Positions 49,647-57,611 of a stretch of 64,000 nt of DNA are shown here, in pieces. A program made the position numbers and the translations under genes. Each line of letters begins with the position of its first letter. Within the stretch, counting starts at the first letter, position 1. The DNA is from a virus. The DNA lies in the IMG/VR virus record IMGVR_UViG_3300024999_000067, positions 22,589-86,588 of that record; one strand, 5' to 3'. Under the pieces are notes generated by a model. That model saw nothing but the letters and a program-made list of their open reading frames with translations, was not told the DNA's origin and did no database searches.

Positions 49647-50044
49647 TTTCCCAAAGCACCCGCAAAATTCATTTCATATATTTTTTCACAAAGATCGGCA
49701 AACTGTTCATTGGTAAGATCGTTTAGAGTAACTTCCTCTTCACAGATCATTTTCAGAATATCGGTAAGATTGTCCTGAATAGTGGTAATGATGAAAGAGA
49801 CTGCTTCTGCGGAAAAGAAATCGTCTGATTCCAGTTCCTGCATGAAACCAACTACGTCATCTGGATCCTGTTTCTCAACTTCTGGTAATGGTTCCTTTTT
49901 ATTCAGTTCATTAAACTTGTAAAAAGCATTGGCTATAACGGAAGTGAATTTTACCTCGTCTGCCATAGACAGACAATATAAGGTTATACTTCTTGCGGAT
50001 CGTACACCAATTTCCAATGTATCGGATTTAACTACTAAAGCCAT
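49592..50044 (-). CDS. Tail assembly chaperone G
   Basis: The 150-residue protein begins MALVVKSDTLEIGVRSARSI, has an acidic middle with PLPEVEKQDPDDVVGFMQEL, and helical ITTIQDNLTDILKMICEEEV and NEQFADLCEKIYEMNF. It lies between the tail tube and tape measure genes, as gpG does. The last 14 codons overlap the T frame, and the slip site precedes the overlap. Most ribosomes would end at the G stop (TAG at 49592), with a minority making G-T. Confidence 0.8.
   Translation of the reverse strand: MALVVKSDTLEIGVRSARSITLYCLSMADEVKFTSVIANAFYKFNELNKKEPLPEVEKQDPDDVVGFMQELESDDFFSAEAVSFIITTIQDNLTDILKMICEEEVTLNDLTNEQFADLCEKIYEMNFAGALGKFQSLWKKIKSILPQTKQ
49646..49652 (-). promoter_or_regulatory. Slippery heptamer GGGAAAG for -1 ribosomal frameshift
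   Basis: Reading leftward, the G frame has TTG GGA AAG, i.e. G GGA AAG, the X XXY YYZ pattern and exactly the heptamer used by lambda gpG-gpGT. A -1 slip moves ribosomes to the T frame and would give a product of about 264 residues. The G-frame stop lies 57 bases further on. Confidence 0.85.
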
Positions 50045-50066
50045 TGTTCTTCTCCTTAGAGATTAA

Positions 50067-50094
50067 ATGAGAGGGGAGTGGTTACCCCTCTCAT
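50067..50094 (-). terminator. Hairpin between tail tube and chaperone genes, possible attenuator
   Basis: A perfect 10-bp inverted repeat (ATGAGAGGGG and CCCCTCTCAT) encloses an 8-base loop, 23 bases after the tail tube stop. Leftward the stem is followed by TTAATCTC, a weak U-rich end. It may stop part of transcription or protect the abundant tail tube mRNA end, which lowers expression of the downstream chaperone and tape measure. Confidence 0.6.
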
Positions 50095-50116
50095 AATTAG
50101 TCAAAATAGATGGAGC

Positions 50117-51007
50117 CTAGTCGAAGAATATACGCCCAAGCGGCATATCGTTCCAAGCCGCATCTCCACCAGCAGTTTCACTATCAGCACGTTTAGCCTC
50201 AAACGTAATCGGTGAAGCGGCAGCATCCTCAGCCTGAAGATCAAGTTCGGTAGATGCAGTAGCATTGGCCCGAGGAAAGATAATATACATATGGTTAGTG
50301 CCATTCGGATACGTGTAAACAGCTTCCATACGTACAAACGCAGGAGCAGCAAGGGCACCAAGCTTAATCTGGCCAGAATGGGCACCGTCATAAGCACCAG
50401 CTGCCTTGTACTCTACAGTCTGGAACGTAGCAATCTGAGTAGCAGCCCATGTACCAGAAAAGAAGTTTGCAGGAATGGTGAAATAGGGGGCACCACCATT
50501 ATCAGGAGCAAATTCAGTAGATACAGTACCAGAGCCTACGGTACCAGTCTTTTCACCATATACAGTATAAGCAGTTGCGGAAGTAAATACTGCGGTAAAC
50601 TTATCAGTTACTGGACCAGCATTCTGAGTAACAGCAATAACCCCAGTAGTAGTACCGAGAGTGGTTACTTTACTCAAAAATGTAGCAGTGGCAACCTGGG
50701 CACCAACAGGATCAATACCACGAGCAAGTGCCAAGTTGTACGGTGTAATTTCCTTGAACTCACATTCAAGCTGGGAAGTTTCCCGAAGAGGAATGGACAT
50801 ATCCTCCAGCTGAGGGAAACCAGAAAGAAGTTTCCAGTAATCTACCGAACCAGTATACTTCGTACTGGCAAGAGCACCAATAGAAGCAGCAGGCAGCAAT
50901 ACTGAGTTGACGTTGGCGATGTTTGCAGCGGATGCGCCAACACGGATTTGTGCAAGTCCCAGTGCTATAGTACTGGTATCCTTAGTTACGGGTCCCGAGC
51001 GTGACAT
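50117..51007 (-). CDS. Major tail tube protein
   Basis: The 296-residue protein has the tail tube layout: an N-terminal arm (DTSTIALGLAQIRVGASAAN), KYTGSVDYWKLLSGFPQLED, PLRETSQLECEFKEITPYNL, and a C-terminal EAVYTYPNGTNHMYIIFPRA then TFEAKRADSETAGGDAAWN. The middle (about 110-195) is an Ig-like insert rich in Thr, Val and Gly (TGVIAVTQNAGPVTDKFTAV). The position between connectors and chaperone fits. Ribosome binding site AAGGAG lies before the ATG. Confidence 0.8.
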   Translation of the reverse strand: MSRSGPVTKDTSTIALGLAQIRVGASAANIANVNSVLLPAASIGALASTKYTGSVDYWKLLSGFPQLEDMSIPLRETSQLECEFKEITPYNLALARGIDPVGAQVATATFLSKVTTLGTTTGVIAVTQNAGPVTDKFTAVFTSATAYTVYGEKTGTVGSGTVSTEFAPDNGGAPYFTIPANFFSGTWAATQIATFQTVEYKAAGAYDGAHSGQIKLGALAAPAFVRMEAVYTYPNGTNHMYIIFPRANATASTELDLQAEDAAASPITFEAKRADSETAGGDAAWNDMPLGRIFFD

Positions 51008-51041
51008 AAAATGTTCTCCTTAATATTTATGTTTTTAATGG

Positions 51042-51260
51042 TTATTCCTTTTCAGGATTGATACTTGTAGGGAAGTAGTTAAAAATATTGATATGACGGC
51101 AGGACTTCCGTATACAAATCATTTTTACAGAGCCATGTATTTCCATATCAATTGCCGGTTCAACTCCTTCCCTTTTGCCGAACTTGAACTGCCATAAACC
51201 ATTGGGTAACCTGCTGAGTAACTTTTTACCACATTTTTCACAGTAGACAAAGTTAATCAT
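51042..51260 (-). CDS. Com-like zinc finger protein
   Basis: ATG 51260 overlaps the preceding stop (ATGA) and follows GGGGAA. The 72-residue protein has CEKCGKKLLSRL, then ICIRKSCRHINIFNYF: a Cys4-type finger with spacing as in Mu Com, a translational regulator. It may bind the mRNA of a neighbouring tail gene, but Com-like fingers are common in phage and this role is only inferred. Confidence 0.6.
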   Translation of the reverse strand: MINFVYCEKCGKKLLSRLPNGLWQFKFGKREGVEPAIDMEIHGSVKMICIRKSCRHINIFNYFPTSINPEKE

Positions 51261-51712
51261 TTGGTTCCCCAATTCATTCTAATGGATACTGTTTTTACAT
51301 TGGAACCATCTGCTCCAAGTTCTATTTCAGATTCATTAACAACTAACGGTACAATTCCACCAATCTTTGCCCTTGCATCATTCAGATAAGGTATCTTCTT
51401 TAAACCATCCGTAGCAGTATGGTCGAATAAAGTATCCATTAACTTGTCTCTCAGTACAGATAAATTTACATTATCTGGATCTTTTCTGGAGAAGACATAT
51501 GCAAATAACAGGGCATTGGAAAGTATATCTATTTTAATTGGTCCAAAATGGAACACAATCCAATTAGTTGCTTCCACACCATTTATTAAAGGAATAGAAT
51601 ATGCCCTATCAAAAGAGACATACACTCCACGGGCTGTTACCAGATTATCTACAAAGTATTTCCTTATGGATAATTTGTATAGAGATTCCTGTAAGGTGGG
51701 ATCAAGTGCCAT
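51257..51712 (-). CDS. Tail completion/terminator-like protein
   Basis: The 151-residue protein has TLQESLYKLSIRKYFVDNLV, WIVFHFGPIKIDILSNALLF and RDKLMDTLFDHTATDGLKKI. A compact alpha-beta protein directly before the tail tube gene is in the position of a tail terminator (lambda gpU-like). The motif match is weak. It overlaps the next gene by 11 bases. Confidence 0.55.
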   Translation of the reverse strand: MALDPTLQESLYKLSIRKYFVDNLVTARGVYVSFDRAYSIPLINGVEATNWIVFHFGPIKIDILSNALLFAYVFSRKDPDNVNLSVLRDKLMDTLFDHTATDGLKKIPYLNDARAKIGGIVPLVVNESEIELGADGSNVKTVSIRMNWGTK

Positions 51713-51911
51713 CAGTTGCCCCTTTTATGGTTTCTTCCAAGAACTTCACAAAGTTATCGACAAGAAAATCTTTTGCTTCTACTTCCTCTGGTATGGTTTG
51801 ATCAAAATTAACGGTTATCATGTCCATTGCAGTACGCAACTTTGCAAGATCAGACAAAGTAAATTCACAGATGAAAGTAATATCTTTCGGGTACATCTGG
51901 AGAATACGCAT
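51702..51911 (-). CDS. 69-residue protein of unknown function in the connector region
   Basis: The product (MRILQMYPKDITFICEFTLS, DLAKLRTAMDMITVNFDQTI, DFLVDNFVKFLEETIKG) is a small alpha-beta protein. It overlaps genes on each side. A structural or assembly role is likely from position. No family is recognised. Confidence 0.5.
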   Translation of the reverse strand: MRILQMYPKDITFICEFTLSDLAKLRTAMDMITVNFDQTIPEEVEAKDFLVDNFVKFLEETIKGATDGT

Positions 51912-52825
51912 TATTTATACCCAAATTGTTTTAGAATTTTCTGTAACTCGGGATCCATAGTACCGTAATCGATATTGTGTTTCTTATTGAAAGCATCCAG
52001 ATCGGCTTGATCCTGTTTCTTCACCGCAGATTCCTGTCGTTTGGCATCACTTGCCATATTACCTAAACTGGAACTGATCCTCATTTCGGATCGTTGCATT
52101 TCGTCAAACTGACCATCAGAAAAATCCTTATTAGGTTCCATTCCTTTTGAATAATCAACAGATGCCTGGCTCATTATTGTACCGGTATCACCAGTAGATT
52201 TACTGCTACTGTATGGAGTTACCCGATACAAATTAGCCGCATTGGACATGGATTTTTTAACCAAATCCAGTAATTCAGGAACAGTTCCAGCCTTAAATTG
52301 AGCAAAAGCAGGAAAGAATAATGGGCGTTCTGGAATATTGGCATTCTCACTGCTATGACCAAACTCAATCATGGCAGCATAGGTTTCAACTTTAATCCTT
52401 TGAACTGGTCCTCTTACATTAGCATTGGTACGAAAACCAATCTTAGGAACAGTAACTCGCTTATCAATGCCAACAGTCCAGGCAGAACCTACTTTCCGTA
52501 TCACTATATTTCGGTATATGTTTCCTTCCATCTTCCAAGGAGAAGTAAAAGCGTTTCGATCTTCCTTGAAAGCAATCTGTTCTTTCGATAATGGATCCCA
52601 GTGAGGTTTCCAAGGACTGGTACCATCCATTGTTGCTTTTATAAAATCCTTCAGTGCTTGGGCACCTAACGGAGAAAGTATACCATTGCCATTACGATCT
52701 GCCCATTTATGAATTGCATTGTATCCCATGCCAAACCAGGCAAAAGCACTCTTCATATCTTCATAGAAGATAGCAAGGGACTTTCCATCCAGTTCAATTA
52801 CTGGAAATGATTTCCTGGCGGTCAT
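51911..52825 (-). CDS. Neck/tail completion protein with extended C-terminus
   Basis: The start at ATG 52825 forms an ATGA overlap with the preceding stop. The 304-residue protein has a domain with IRKVGSAWTVGIDKRVTVPK, YAAMIEFGHSSENANIPERP and LFFPAFAQFKAGTVPELLDL. The order E-F-G-H/P-x-RPFF-A is typical of HK97 gp10-like tail completion proteins. The last 90 residues are charged and flexible. It lies between connector and terminator genes. Confidence 0.65.
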   Translation of the reverse strand: MTARKSFPVIELDGKSLAIFYEDMKSAFAWFGMGYNAIHKWADRNGNGILSPLGAQALKDFIKATMDGTSPWKPHWDPLSKEQIAFKEDRNAFTSPWKMEGNIYRNIVIRKVGSAWTVGIDKRVTVPKIGFRTNANVRGPVQRIKVETYAAMIEFGHSSENANIPERPLFFPAFAQFKAGTVPELLDLVKKSMSNAANLYRVTPYSSSKSTGDTGTIMSQASVDYSKGMEPNKDFSDGQFDEMQRSEMRISSSLGNMASDAKRQESAVKKQDQADLDAFNKKHNIDYGTMDPELQKILKQFGYK

Positions 52826-53442
52826 ACTCGGGAATCCTCTTTCAATCCACAAATCAGAACATTGGATAATCTTCTTTTGTCAATGGTAACTACTCTGTAA
52901 TATTCGGTATTGTCTAAGTAATTGGGTTGCCACCTATCGTCAATTTTTACAGGATATCCTGCGGGAATGTATAAAGAAAGTTTCTGGGCTACAAAAGCCA
53001 TCACATCATTTTCTAGAATCATCTCATTACCAAAACGATCCTCGCACTGCAATGTCTTTACCTGAGTATATAACGGTGTCCACGTAGGGACTTCTACATA
53101 ATTTTCATCTCTAACTATGGTCAATCGGCGAAGAGTACCATTGCAATTACAACGGTACAAAGCCACTGTATTATCAACTTTTGCGTCTTCAAAGTAGGAA
53201 CTCAGCACATTAGTAGCTAAATAGTAAATTCCATTTAGTAAAACAGTATCACCGGCAAGGATATTTGAATCAAATACAGTGGTAGCAGTAGCAAAGAATT
53301 GTCGGATAAACTCAGTGGAACTATCTGGATATATTTCCAAATCTAATTTTTCAGAGAAAACACTCCCGCCTACTCGGTAAACTGTGGCAGCAGTTCCAAG
53401 TTCTTCAAGCACTTCTCGTATGTCATCTCCGATACCTGCCAT
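52822..53442 (-). CDS. Head-tail joining protein
   Basis: The 206-residue protein begins MAGIGDDIREVLEELGTAAT and has strands VYRVGGSVFSEKLDLE and AGDTVLLNGIYYLATNVLSS. That resembles head closure (stopper) proteins that contact the portal-adaptor ring. It follows the adaptor gene. The assignment is mostly positional. Confidence 0.6.
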   Translation of the reverse strand: MAGIGDDIREVLEELGTAATVYRVGGSVFSEKLDLEIYPDSSTEFIRQFFATATTVFDSNILAGDTVLLNGIYYLATNVLSSYFEDAKVDNTVALYRCNCNGTLRRLTIVRDENYVEVPTWTPLYTQVKTLQCEDRFGNEMILENDVMAFVAQKLSLYIPAGYPVKIDDRWQPNYLDNTEYYRVVTIDKRRLSNVLICGLKEDSRV

Positions 53443-53444
53443 TA

Positions 53445-53870
53445 TTAAACCTCATCAAGATAGGTTACGTCCATACCAAGACTGTCATAGATAAATCCTG
53501 GAGCAAGGTAATAGGCGAAATTATCCCATGTACCCTGATCGAACAAATCAGAAAACTCTTCTACAGCCTTCAAGAAATCCTGGTCACACTTCTCCAGCAA
53601 CTGGATATAGTGTTTAAACCTGTGCTCGATATGGATCTGTTTGTATTGGAACTTATGGGCAGATTCAACCATGAGGATATAGAGAGCATGTCTCCGCATA
53701 CGCTCTACCATCCAATAAGACTTTGTATCGTCAGAAATTGGGTATATCCATTTAAGCTCAGTCTCGGTTTGCTGTGCTGCCTGGACATACCCTGTGTCTG
53801 AAACCTTAGTGGAAGAACCACCCATAAGGTTCTTCGTAAATGAAATAAGTTCTTCCCTATTGGTTATCAT
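53445..53870 (-). CDS. Head-tail adaptor protein
   Basis: The 141-residue, mainly helical protein (MITNREELISFTKNLMGGSS, YWMVERMRRHALYILMVESA, HRFKHYIQLLEKCDQDFLKA) is in the usual position of a head-tail adaptor. It has an acidic end DSLGMDVTYLDEV. The start overlaps the preceding gene by 4 bases. Confidence 0.6.
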   Translation of the reverse strand: MITNREELISFTKNLMGGSSTKVSDTGYVQAAQQTETELKWIYPISDDTKSYWMVERMRRHALYILMVESAHKFQYKQIHIEHRFKHYIQLLEKCDQDFLKAVEEFSDLFDQGTWDNFAYYLAPGFIYDSLGMDVTYLDEV

Positions 53871-54193
53871 TTGGCTTTACCTCTTTTGAGAATTTTCTTC
53901 TCAATAGGTGCTGATTTTTCAACCTTCACTTCGGGTTTTGCTTCGGTCTCCTTCGCTACAGGAGCAGGAGTATCAATACCTCCTGTCAGTTCAGGAATCG
54001 ATTCCGTAGTAACCTCCGCTATTTTCTCTTCAACAAGTTCAGTTACCGAGATATAACTTTTCTTTGCTTTTACAGCACGACGAATTTCCTCTGGAAGTTC
54101 ACTGAGGGTTCCAGTAAATATAGTTCCCTCAGTGAACAGGTCTCCATCATACCGTTTAAGAGTACAGTTCAATTTTACTTTCAAAACGGTCAT
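53867..54193 (-). CDS. 108-residue protein next to the capsid gene
   Basis: The product begins MTVLKVKLNCTLKRYDGDLF and has FTGTLSELPEEIRRAVKAKK, then a Pro/Glu/Lys-rich tail (APVAKETEAKPEVKVEKSA). A small beta domain with a flexible tail is common between capsid and connector genes in phages. Function unknown. Confidence 0.55.
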   Translation of the reverse strand: MTVLKVKLNCTLKRYDGDLFTEGTIFTGTLSELPEEIRRAVKAKKSYISVTELVEEKIAEVTTESIPELTGGIDTPAPVAKETEAKPEVKVEKSAPIEKKILKRGKAK

Positions 54194-54212
54194 TGGATTG
54201 CCCTCTCTTGTA

Positions 54213-55439
54213 TTAACGTACAGTCAATTTAACACTGCAATCGGGATGGTACATAACCGGAAGTGCCTTGTCCTGTACACGCAACCAGGTTCCTTCTGGA
54301 TCCCACTCATCCTTACTGTCAACATAGGTTCCCCAACGACGACCAAGTCCGTAAGGCGCTTCCAGAATCTCAGCAATATCATCACCATCTGCCGAGGTCT
54401 TGCTGAACAGGAGAAAATCGGTATCGGGGATGAACTTCTTCCGCATAACGACCTTATCCTCTCCAGCCTTGAAGGAAAGGGTGGGGGCAGTTCCAACGGT
54501 GATAACACCAGTAGACTTATTTACAGCAGTAATGGTTTCATCTTCCCATACACGATTCTGGGAACGATCAACATAGCGCAGTTTACCACCAACCTCGAAA
54601 TCGGTAGCATCATCAACGGTTACAGTGGTAGAAGAACCACCAGTTACAGCCGACATAATCTCTGCGGTTACCTCATAGAGTTCGTCATAGATCATCAGCT
54701 GGCCAATACCAAGAATCTCACCAAGAACCTTTGCAGGATTGGCGAAAAGCTGACCGTCACCAAATGCAGATTTTGCCAGAAGTGCCTGAAGTTTTGTATC
54801 ATTAATCAAAACACGCAGAAGGGAACTGTTACAAATAGCATAATCGGGGGTAACACCAGCATCGTCAGCCAGAATCTGTTTGGCATCAAAGATATCACCA
54901 ACCGGATTACGATTTGCACCATCATCCCACTCATAACCAGAGGCAAGAGTGATCATATGGGTAGTGGGGATACCATAAGAAACAGTGGCCTTTGAACCAC
55001 CCTTCATAACGTAAGAGAAAGTACCATTGATTGCCATCTGAGCAGCCATCCACTCACGACGACGATCAATACGGTTACGCAGTTTCTTCAGACCACGTGC
55101 CAGATGCCTTTCAGCGGTCTGATAAGTAGCATACGTTCCAAGCTGCCGAAGATTGTTAAGAAATTCCTCATCAAAATAAATCTTCTCTTTGAAAAAGGCA
55201 CATTTTGCGGAACCTTCACCGATGCCGTCCAGTCCGATAGTAGGAGCAATCGAACCAGGGGCAACAAACGGTGTCATTCCTGCCGAACCGTACTCAACTT
55301 CCCATTTAATAGTATCCGAATCTGCTTTCTGTGTAGAAAACAGACTGGAAAAGAACAAGTTGGAAGGCCGCTGAAAAGCCATGATCAGCTTATTCAGCAC
55401 TTCCAGTTGTAATTGGGGGATACCAGCAGAACCTTTCAT
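54213..55439 (-). CDS. Major capsid protein (lambda E-like, HK97 fold)
   Basis: The 408-residue protein has features of the E-family: a helical N-arm (GIPQLQLEVLNKLIMAFQRP), FAPGS/VAPGSIAP loop, YFDEEFLNNLRQLGTYATYQ spine helix region and RRREWMAAQMAINGTFSYVM. A beta insert lies at about 275-340 (STTVTVDDATDFEVGGKLRY), then FIPDTDFLLFSKTSADGDDI and KALPVMYHPDCSVKLTVR. Insert domains of this type project from capsids. The gene order capsid-decoration-protease-portal-terminase (leftward) is as in lambda-like heads. Confidence 0.85.
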   Translation of the reverse strand: MKGSAGIPQLQLEVLNKLIMAFQRPSNLFFSSLFSTQKADSDTIKWEVEYGSAGMTPFVAPGSIAPTIGLDGIGEGSAKCAFFKEKIYFDEEFLNNLRQLGTYATYQTAERHLARGLKKLRNRIDRRREWMAAQMAINGTFSYVMKGGSKATVSYGIPTTHMITLASGYEWDDGANRNPVGDIFDAKQILADDAGVTPDYAICNSSLLRVLINDTKLQALLAKSAFGDGQLFANPAKVLGEILGIGQLMIYDELYEVTAEIMSAVTGGSSTTVTVDDATDFEVGGKLRYVDRSQNRVWEDETITAVNKSTGVITVGTAPTLSFKAGEDKVVMRKKFIPDTDFLLFSKTSADGDDIAEILEAPYGLGRRWGTYVDSKDEWDPEGTWLRVQDKALPVMYHPDCSVKLTVR

Positions 55440-55480
55440 TTATATTCCTCCGATGTAGTTTTAGTGGTTATATTAACCAA

Positions 55481-56179
55481 TTATTTAAGAATGGTATGCA
55501 TACCATCGGCAACAGCACTCATTGCTGTAATAGCTGCGGTATCCATATTAAGCAACGATGCCGTATACAGCATTGCATTGGAAATAACCACTGAAGTTTC
55601 AGCCCCCTTTGCTGTGGCCCCCACACCAGTAAAAATGTCCTTATCCAAGATATACTTTGCGGTAGAGAACGGAGAAGAGGTTCCCGTTTTAATGTAAACA
55701 TTGGTAAATCGGGCAACTGTAAAAGTAGCTACAGCTACAGCAGTGGTAAAAGTAATCTTGTCCATATGTGGATAGGTATCCACATCAATTTCAGTAATAG
55801 CTCCACCGTCATGAACAACAGCAGTACCAGAGTTATCATTAACCAGTATTAAAGACTGGCCTACAACAAACTTGTACCCATCTCCTTTCGGTACGTAAAC
55901 AACTGTTCCAGTATCGGGTACATCAGCAACAGCGTAAACACGGGCGGGCATCACTGTTTTATGTGCCGGAGTAGTAGTAGCGGCATACGGAACCAAATCA
56001 CCAGATACTGGCTCAACAGCCATTACCTGACCAGCCCTCAGTACACCAAAACCACCAAGAACATGCTTGTCTTTGATCAGGGCAATCTCCCGAAGACTAT
56101 AGAAAAGTCGTTTCTGACCAGGAGTTTCCCCACCGTGATTAACTTGCGGAGTGCTTCCACCTAAACCCATTTCTACCAT
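55481..56179 (-). CDS. Head decoration protein (lambda D-like), extended
   Basis: The start at ATG 56179 has GGAGG eight bases upstream. The 232-residue protein contains GFGVLRAGQVMAVEPVSGDL, VYAVADVPDTGTVVYVPKGD and a strand-rich end with SVVISNAMLYTASLLNMDTA. That fits the gpD fold with a central insert of about 80 residues. It would cap the capsid threefold axes and stabilise the filled head. Confidence 0.7.
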   Translation of the reverse strand: MVEMGLGGSTPQVNHGGETPGQKRLFYSLREIALIKDKHVLGGFGVLRAGQVMAVEPVSGDLVPYAATTTPAHKTVMPARVYAVADVPDTGTVVYVPKGDGYKFVVGQSLILVNDNSGTAVVHDGGAITEIDVDTYPHMDKITFTTAVAVATFTVARFTNVYIKTGTSSPFSTAKYILDKDIFTGVGATAKGAETSVVISNAMLYTASLLNMDTAAITAMSAVADGMHTILK

Positions 56180-56211
56180 TGTAAATTCCTCCAATTATAT
56201 AATCGTTATTT

Positions 56212-56739
56212 TTAGTTGACAAGGCTGGCCAAATGGGCAACTACATCATCGGTCTTCCCATCATCAGTTTTGTCCTCAAGCCCTTCTTTGCTACCAATTC
56301 CTTTTATAGAACTGGAAGAATCTTCCCACTCAGCAACTTCTGATTTTGCAGCAGCGGTAAAAGCATCTGCATCCAGTTTGCCTTCAACCACAAACTTTGA
56401 ATGATCCAGCAATGCACGTACTTTCTTATGAAGATGATTCGGAACGGTACTTGAAGCCAGAGTCTCAGAAACAATAGCGTTTGCGGTAGCAACCATATTC
56501 TGTTCTTCCTGCATTGCTTCTTTCTTCTGGTATGCCTTGATCTGGTCAGTCATGTCCTTATTGGAAGCGACCAACTTATCATTATCTTCCTTCAGGGAAA
56601 CAATAATTTTATCCTTGGAGGCAACAATCTCTTCGGATTCTTTCACTGCGGCAGCAGCACCAGCATTGAAAATATCATCATAAATACTCGGGTTGTCTTC
56701 TTTCAAGGATACGGCTGTACCCTCATACTTTTTCGGCAT
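56212..56739 (-). CDS. Nested scaffold protein (Nu3-like), internal in-frame start
   Basis: Inside the protease gene, AAAGGAGGAAATTCC precedes ATG 56739, a near-perfect site with 7-8 base spacing. The 175-residue product is acidic coiled coil (KIIVSLKEDNDKLVASNKDM, YQKKEAMQEEQNMVATANAI) with a short C-terminal domain. Phage lambda makes its Nu3 scaffold from the same layout inside gene C. The separate start would allow many scaffold copies per protease. Confidence 0.8.
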   Translation of the reverse strand: MPKKYEGTAVSLKEDNPSIYDDIFNAGAAAAVKESEEIVASKDKIIVSLKEDNDKLVASNKDMTDQIKAYQKKEAMQEEQNMVATANAIVSETLASSTVPNHLHKKVRALLDHSKFVVEGKLDADAFTAAAKSEVAEWEDSSSSIKGIGSKEGLEDKTDDGKTDDVVAHLASLVN

Positions 56740-57552
56740 GGAATTTCCTCCTTTGCTCTTTTCGGACAGAAGTTCCTCAAAGGAACCAATTCGGTCAGCC
56801 ATGCCTGCTTTTACGGCATCTGACCCCACCAATATACCACCTTTTCCAAAATCCTTCGTGACCACTGATGGCGTCACATTCCTAAATTCGGCTACTGAAG
56901 AAATGAACACACCGGCAAGAGCATCCAGTTCCTCTACTACTACGGCTTTCCCCTCTTTAGTGGTGTAATCCACTCGTTTATTAGGGGAAGCTGTATTGAC
57001 AATCTCTATTGGATCTCCTTCGGTTTTAGGAGGGAGACCAACAACAACTCCAATGCTTCCAACTCTGGCAGTGGCATCAATAGTAACATCCGAACAAGAA
57101 GAAAGCAACCAATAACCAGCAGAAGCAGCAGTTCCACCCGAATAACCATGTATAGGCTTATCGGCGGAGTAGCTTCTGATCATATTGGCAAGTTCGTTTA
57201 TACCAGTAACGTGACCACCAGGGGAATCAACATTCAGAATAATACTGTTTACTTCATCATCTTCCATGGCAACAGTCAAATCTCTTGCTATGGATTCAAC
57301 AGAAGTAGCTCCACAGTATTCAGTCATCAAATTGGCTTTTGGGAAAATAGGACCAGAAACAGGGATAATTGCAACCCCATCTCTTACTGTTGCCCGTTCA
57401 GCATTGATTAATGGCTGGGCAAATCTGGCCTGTACAGCTTCAATATCAACTTCTCGGTTAGAAATTTCAATCATTGTCAACAGCATTTCCTGGGTGATTA
57501 ACCAGGGACGGTTAAACAGTTGGGCGAAAATCCTGTCATATTTTTTGGTCAT
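56212..57552 (-). CDS. Head maturation protease (S49/SppA-like) with C-terminal scaffold
   Basis: The start at ATG 57552 follows GGAGG by five bases. The 446-residue protein has the S49 fold: GVAIIPVSGPIFPK, SIILNVDSPGGHVTGINE, and the catalytic Ser in SGGTAASAGYWLLSSC (about residue 149), with Lys expected near VDYTTKEG. The last 175 residues (from MPKKYEGTAVSLK) are coiled coil and acidic, and can also be made alone from an internal start. It would cut the scaffold and perhaps capsid N-terminus during head maturation. Confidence 0.88.
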   Translation of the reverse strand: MTKKYDRIFAQLFNRPWLITQEMLLTMIEISNREVDIEAVQARFAQPLINAERATVRDGVAIIPVSGPIFPKANLMTEYCGATSVESIARDLTVAMEDDEVNSIILNVDSPGGHVTGINELANMIRSYSADKPIHGYSGGTAASAGYWLLSSCSDVTIDATARVGSIGVVVGLPPKTEGDPIEIVNTASPNKRVDYTTKEGKAVVVEELDALAGVFISSVAEFRNVTPSVVTKDFGKGGILVGSDAVKAGMADRIGSFEELLSEKSKGGNSMPKKYEGTAVSLKEDNPSIYDDIFNAGAAAAVKESEEIVASKDKIIVSLKEDNDKLVASNKDMTDQIKAYQKKEAMQEEQNMVATANAIVSETLASSTVPNHLHKKVRALLDHSKFVVEGKLDADAFTAAAKSEVAEWEDSSSSIKGIGSKEGLEDKTDDGKTDDVVAHLASLVN

Positions 57553-57582
57553 TCGTTCCTCCATATCCGTGGGGTTTTGCTA

Positions 57583-57611
57583 ATCATATAGGGATGTTTT
57601 TGTAATGTCAA
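57583..57611 (-). promoter_or_regulatory. Leftward sigma70-type promoter before the protease-capsid genes
   Basis: Reading leftward, TTGACA (57611-57606) and TATGAT (57588-57583) are 17 bases apart, a near-consensus host promoter. It overlaps the last codons of the portal gene and lies 31 bases before the protease start. It would raise expression of scaffold, decoration and capsid genes above that of the terminase and portal. Confidence 0.7.

Noticed and set aside
50101-50397. Minus-strand 98-codon frame overlapping the tail tube gene
   Set aside because: It is Leu/Arg-rich and without ribosome binding site; the tail tube frame explains the sequence.
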